64,000 nt of DNA from Cupriavidus consociatus (GTDB taxonomy: Bacteria > Pseudomonadota > Gammaproteobacteria > Burkholderiales > Burkholderiaceae), in the NCBI RefSeq assembly GCF_017814975.1, contig NZ_JAGIQA010000006.1, positions 234,555 to 298,554 of the forward strand, read 5' to 3'. Below the pieces are notes generated by a model. The model saw only the letters and a program-made list of their open reading frames with translations. It was not told the DNA's origin and searched no databases. The first letter of the stretch is position 1. Each line of letters opens with the position of its first letter. Positions 61,371 through 64,000 of this stretch are shown here, piece by piece. The position numbers and the translations under genes were made by a program.

Positions 61371-61820
61371 ATGCGTTCGTTGCAGCAGTGGTCTCGCCCG
61401 TCCAGCCGGCATGCCGACGAAGCCCGTCGCGCCCGCCTGCCGCGACGTGCGCTGCCGCCATGGCTGCGACGCACGCTGCGCCAGCGCATCGTGCGCACCG
61501 GCGCGGTGCTGCTGCCGCCGGCGCTGCTGCTGCTCTACGTCTTCTGTCATTCACACGCGAACTGGGAGTCGTGGCTGGCCTCGCTGCGCGAGCTGGACCA
61601 CGATCACGGCGCGCCGGCGCGCGAGCTGGGACGCGCGTTGTCGCTGGCGCGCTCCCTGCGCGGTCGCCAGGCGCCGGATGCGGCGCTCTGGCGCACCGCG
61701 GTGCGGCTGGCCGCCGGCCGCGTGTCGGCGTGCCTGGCGGCACGCTGGCGCAGTCCGGCGCGGCTGATGCCGTCGCTGCCGCTGGTGCCGCTGCTCGCAA
61801 TGTTCGGATGGCTGCACTGA
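61371..61820 (+). CDS. Small Arg-rich protein with one membrane segment, unknown
   Basis: A 149-residue predicted protein. GAGGAG lies at good spacing before the ATG at 61371. The N-terminal 40 residues are rich in Arg, then one hydrophobic segment RTGAVLLPPALLLLYVFCH follows (about residues 42-60), and a further hydrophobic end. I do not recognise a family. Other frames over the same bases are also open because of the high GC, so it may not be real. Confidence 0.45.
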   Translation: MRSLQQWSRPSSRHADEARRARLPRRALPPWLRRTLRQRIVRTGAVLLPPALLLLYVFCHSHANWESWLASLRELDHDHGAPARELGRALSLARSLRGRQAPDAALWRTAVRLAAGRVSACLAARWRSPARLMPSLPLVPLLAMFGWLH

Positions 61821-62056
61821 GGTTGAGCGACTGAAGCGGGGCGCCAGGCGCGCCAGCACGCTTCACACCCCATACCCGCATCTTCCTGATCCAGGAGTCA
61901 GGCACCGCACCGCTGCCGCGATGGGAGGGCAGCCGGTGCCAGGCAATCGGCCCGCACGGCAAAGGCGATCCCGTGCGGCCCGTGCTTTCCGTTGGTGATC
62001 GCCTGCATGAGGGACCGCAGCGGCCACGCTGCAGGCATCCCCGGTTGGAGATAGCA

Positions 62057-62494
62057 ATGCATAAGAAGTTTGCCCAGACCCTGCTCACCGTCACCGCACT
62101 TGCCGCCGCACTGGCTGGTGGCGTGACCCCGACCGCGCACGCCGGAGTCGGTGATGATGCGACGCAGACTACCGCGCATGCCCGCCATGGACAGCGCGAC
62201 GCCTTCACCGACGGAGCACACTGGCCCGCGACCGAGGCCATGATGCTGCCCGTGGTGGCGCGCCAGGGCATGTCCGTGTGCGCGGTCCGTGGCTTTGATC
62301 CGAACCGGGACGGCATGCGCAAGCCCGATCCATACACCGACGGCGCGCGCCTGGGCCAGTTCGACCCGTTTACGGAAGGGGCCCGCATCAGTTCGCGCGA
62401 CGGCTACAGCGACGGCGCGCGCAGCGGCTCGCGTGACAGTGGCGAATGCCTGTCGTCGAGCGGGCGCGCGGGCTCGGCGGCCAGCCGCGCATAA
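62057..62494 (+). CDS. Exported protein with 12-residue DGAR repeats, unknown
   Basis: A 145-residue protein with a signal peptide (MHKKFAQTLLTVTALAAALA, cleavage near TAHAG, residue 29). The motif D-x-F/Y-T/S-D/E-G-A-R/H occurs at residues 48, 91, 103 and 115; the last three form an exact 12-residue period (DPYTDGAR, DPFTEGAR, DGYSDGAR). GGAGATAG precedes the ATG. Similar DPYTDGAR-repeat proteins exist in Burkholderiales without known function. It is Ser/Arg-rich at the end, with two Cys. Confidence 0.8.
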   Translation: MHKKFAQTLLTVTALAAALAGGVTPTAHAGVGDDATQTTAHARHGQRDAFTDGAHWPATEAMMLPVVARQGMSVCAVRGFDPNRDGMRKPDPYTDGARLGQFDPFTEGARISSRDGYSDGARSGSRDSGECLSSSGRAGSAASRA

Positions 62495-62759
62495 GCACCT
62501 GGGCCGGGAGGCGCCATGCCAGCGCATGTGCCGCCATGACACGCGCGTGCCCAGCGCTGGCGCACGCTTATCCCCGCCCATCGGCCCGGTTTCATGCCGG
62601 GCCACTGCATTTGCGCAACGCCGTGAGCGCAGGCGCAATCCCTTGCAAAGCTGCACCGATCCTTTCCTACACTAGTGAAGTCACGCGGCGCGCCCGCCTG
62701 GCAGGCAAGGCCCGAGGGCCGCGCCGCCGGCGGGCCGTCCCAGCACCGCGCGGCCCGAC

Positions 62760-63839
62760 ATGCCGATGTTCAAGCAGCAGATACGCCTGTGCACCAGCCG
62801 TGATGGCGTTCGCCTTGCCTACGCCATCACGGGCAGCGGCGCGCCGCTGGTCAAGGCGGCCAACTGGATGAGCCACCTCGAGTTCGACGTGGGCAGCCCG
62901 GTGTGGAGCCACATGATCACGGCGCTGTCGGCGCACCACACGCTGATCCGCTATGACGAGCGTGGCTGCGGGCTGTCCGACCGCGATATCGAAGACCTGT
63001 CGTTCGACGCATGGCTGCGCGACCTGGAAACCATCGTCGACGCCAACGGTGTGGAGCATTTCCCGCTGCTGGGTATCTCGCAGGGCGCATCGATCGCCGT
63101 GGCCTACGCCGTGGCACACCCCGAGCGCGTCAGCCACCTGATCCTGCACGGCGGTTATGCGCGCGGGCGGCTCAAGCGCGACAACCTGAGCCCGCGCCTG
63201 CGCGAGGAAGCCGAGCTGATGAACAAGCTCGCCGAGCTCGGCTGGGGCCAGGAGAACCCCGCTTTCCGGCAGTTCTTCACGACCCAGTTCATCCCGGGCG
63301 GCACGGCGGAGCAGCATGCGTGGTTCAACGAGCTGGAGCGCGTCTCCACCTCGCCGCTGAATGCCGCACGCTTCATGCGCGTGTTCAATGAGATCGACGT
63401 GGTCGCGCTGCTGCCCAGGGTCACGTGTCCGACGCTTGTGCTGCATGCGGTGCGCGACGCGCGCGTGCCATTCGACGAGGGCCGCCTGATCGCCAGCGAA
63501 ATTCCCGGCGCGCGTTTCGTGCCGCTCGAAAGCGGCAATCACCTGCTGCTCGACACCGAGCCCGCGTGGAGTCGCTGGCTCGACGAGGTGCGCGCTTTCC
63601 TGCCGGCCGCCGCACCGGTGCGCGATCCCGCCTTCACCGCACTGACGCGGCGCGAGCGCGATATCGTCGAACTGATCGCGCAGGGCCGCGACAACGCCCA
63701 GATCGCCGCGCGCCTGGACCTGTGCGAGAAGACCGTGCGCAACCACATCACCAGCATTTTCGCCAAGCTGGAAGTGGAGAACCGCGCGCAGGCCATCGTG
63801 CTGGCGCGCAAGGCGGGGTTTGACCGCGCGGACGCCTAG
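62760..63839 (+). CDS. Alpha/beta-hydrolase fused to a LuxR-type DNA-binding domain
   Basis: A 359-residue fusion. Residues about 5-285 are an alpha/beta-hydrolase fold with RYDERGCGLSDRD, the nucleophile elbow GISQGASIA and the His in SGNHLLLDTEPAW. Residues about 295-355 are a LuxR HTH (TRRERDIVELIAQGRDNAQI, DLCEKTVRNHITSIFAKLEV). It may bind or hydrolyse a small signal and control genes. The start may be 62760 or 62766. Its target is unknown; the flanking genes give little help. Confidence 0.9.
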   Translation: MPMFKQQIRLCTSRDGVRLAYAITGSGAPLVKAANWMSHLEFDVGSPVWSHMITALSAHHTLIRYDERGCGLSDRDIEDLSFDAWLRDLETIVDANGVEHFPLLGISQGASIAVAYAVAHPERVSHLILHGGYARGRLKRDNLSPRLREEAELMNKLAELGWGQENPAFRQFFTTQFIPGGTAEQHAWFNELERVSTSPLNAARFMRVFNEIDVVALLPRVTCPTLVLHAVRDARVPFDEGRLIASEIPGARFVPLESGNHLLLDTEPAWSRWLDEVRAFLPAAAPVRDPAFTALTRRERDIVELIAQGRDNAQIAARLDLCEKTVRNHITSIFAKLEVENRAQAIVLARKAGFDRADA

Positions 63840-63874
63840 GGTGGCGCGTTGGGTCCCTTGCGGCTTGCCTGCGC

Positions 63875-64000
63875 TTACGAGTGGTTCACCAGCGTGCGCG
63901 CGTCGGCCACGTGACCGCGATAGGCCTCGAAGATGCGGCGCAGCGACTGCTCCATCGTGACCTCGGGCTTCCAGCCCAGCGCTTCGATGGTGTTGTCGAT
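63875..64000 (-). CDS. NAD-dependent epimerase/dehydratase-like protein, C-terminal part (cut by window)
   Basis: Only the last 41 residues are in the window, ending RGHVADARTLVNHS. The segment LGWKPEVTMEQSLRRIFEAY looks like the C-terminal end of extended short-chain dehydrogenase/epimerases of the ArnA C-domain or UDP-glucuronate decarboxylase kind. The rest of the gene lies beyond 64000, so the assignment is tentative. Confidence 0.6.
   Translation of the reverse strand: MDNTIEALGWKPEVTMEQSLRRIFEAYRGHVADARTLVNHS

Overview
The window is a GC-rich, densely coding stretch of a betaproteobacterial chromosome, most likely a Cupriavidus close to C. necator or C. taiwanensis. I base this on a 192-residue phasin almost identical, from memory and without a search, to PhaP1 of C. 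necator H16, on the neighbouring pdhA-pdhB-[proteasome homologue]-pdhL cluster, on the box benzoyl-CoA cluster with a BoxR regulator, and on codon use. I saw no insertion sequence, prophage, CRISPR array or rRNA gene.

Layout. 1-3.6 kb: two identical tRNA-Lys(CTT) genes bracket a LysR regulator and an 8-oxoguanine deaminase-like gene; a DUF1488 gene follows. 3.8-14 kb, mostly minus strand: SulP permease, xth, prlC, folD, a CbiM-like membrane protein, and a PAS histidine kinase with a FixJ-type regulator. 14-21.5 kb: pyruvate dehydrogenase operon aceE-aceF-bph-lpdA with a long structured leader. 21.5-25.9 kb: phaP1 with two probable PhaR operators and a strongly folded 3' region, then an HDAC-family hydrolase, an EamA exporter, a thioesterase and a nitroreductase. 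26-27.4 kb: pbpG. 27.4-33.2 kb: a 2-hydroxyacid/lactate region (FAD oxidase, GntR, IclR, lutA, lutB and a small unknown gene). 33.2-37.2 kb: LysR divergent from an ornithine-cyclodeaminase-like gene, a PhnD-like protein without signal peptide, and a Bug binding protein. 37.2-40.1 kb: an ABC uptake system. 40.5-43.9 kb: NUDIX-aat-bpt-pyrD. 44.1-45.5 kb: initiator tRNA-fMet and a Xre-RES toxin-antitoxin pair. 45.5-58.9 kb: aerobic benzoyl-CoA (box) catabolism, boxR-boxC-boxB-boxA to the left, benzoate-CoA ligase, an alpha/beta hydrolase and a branched-chain-type ABC importer to the right. 59-61 kb: kup. 61-64 kb: lineage-specific small proteins, an alpha/beta-hydrolase-LuxR fusion, and the 3' end of a sugar-nucleotide epimerase-like gene cut by the window edge.

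How the parts work together. Benzoate is imported by the ABC system, activated by the ligase and opened by BoxABC, with control predicted at TATAGTGC-type boxes. Pyruvate dehydrogenase supplies acetyl-CoA, which this kind of organism can store as polyhydroxybutyrate on granules coated by PhaP1. The Lut-type locus would feed pyruvate from hydroxyacids. The least explained items are the proteasome homologue inside the pdh operon, the lutAB operon without lutC, the OCD/PhnD-like/Bug cluster, and structured RNA elements (phaP1 3' region, aceE leader, and stem-loops in the binding-protein/permease gaps of both ABC operons).
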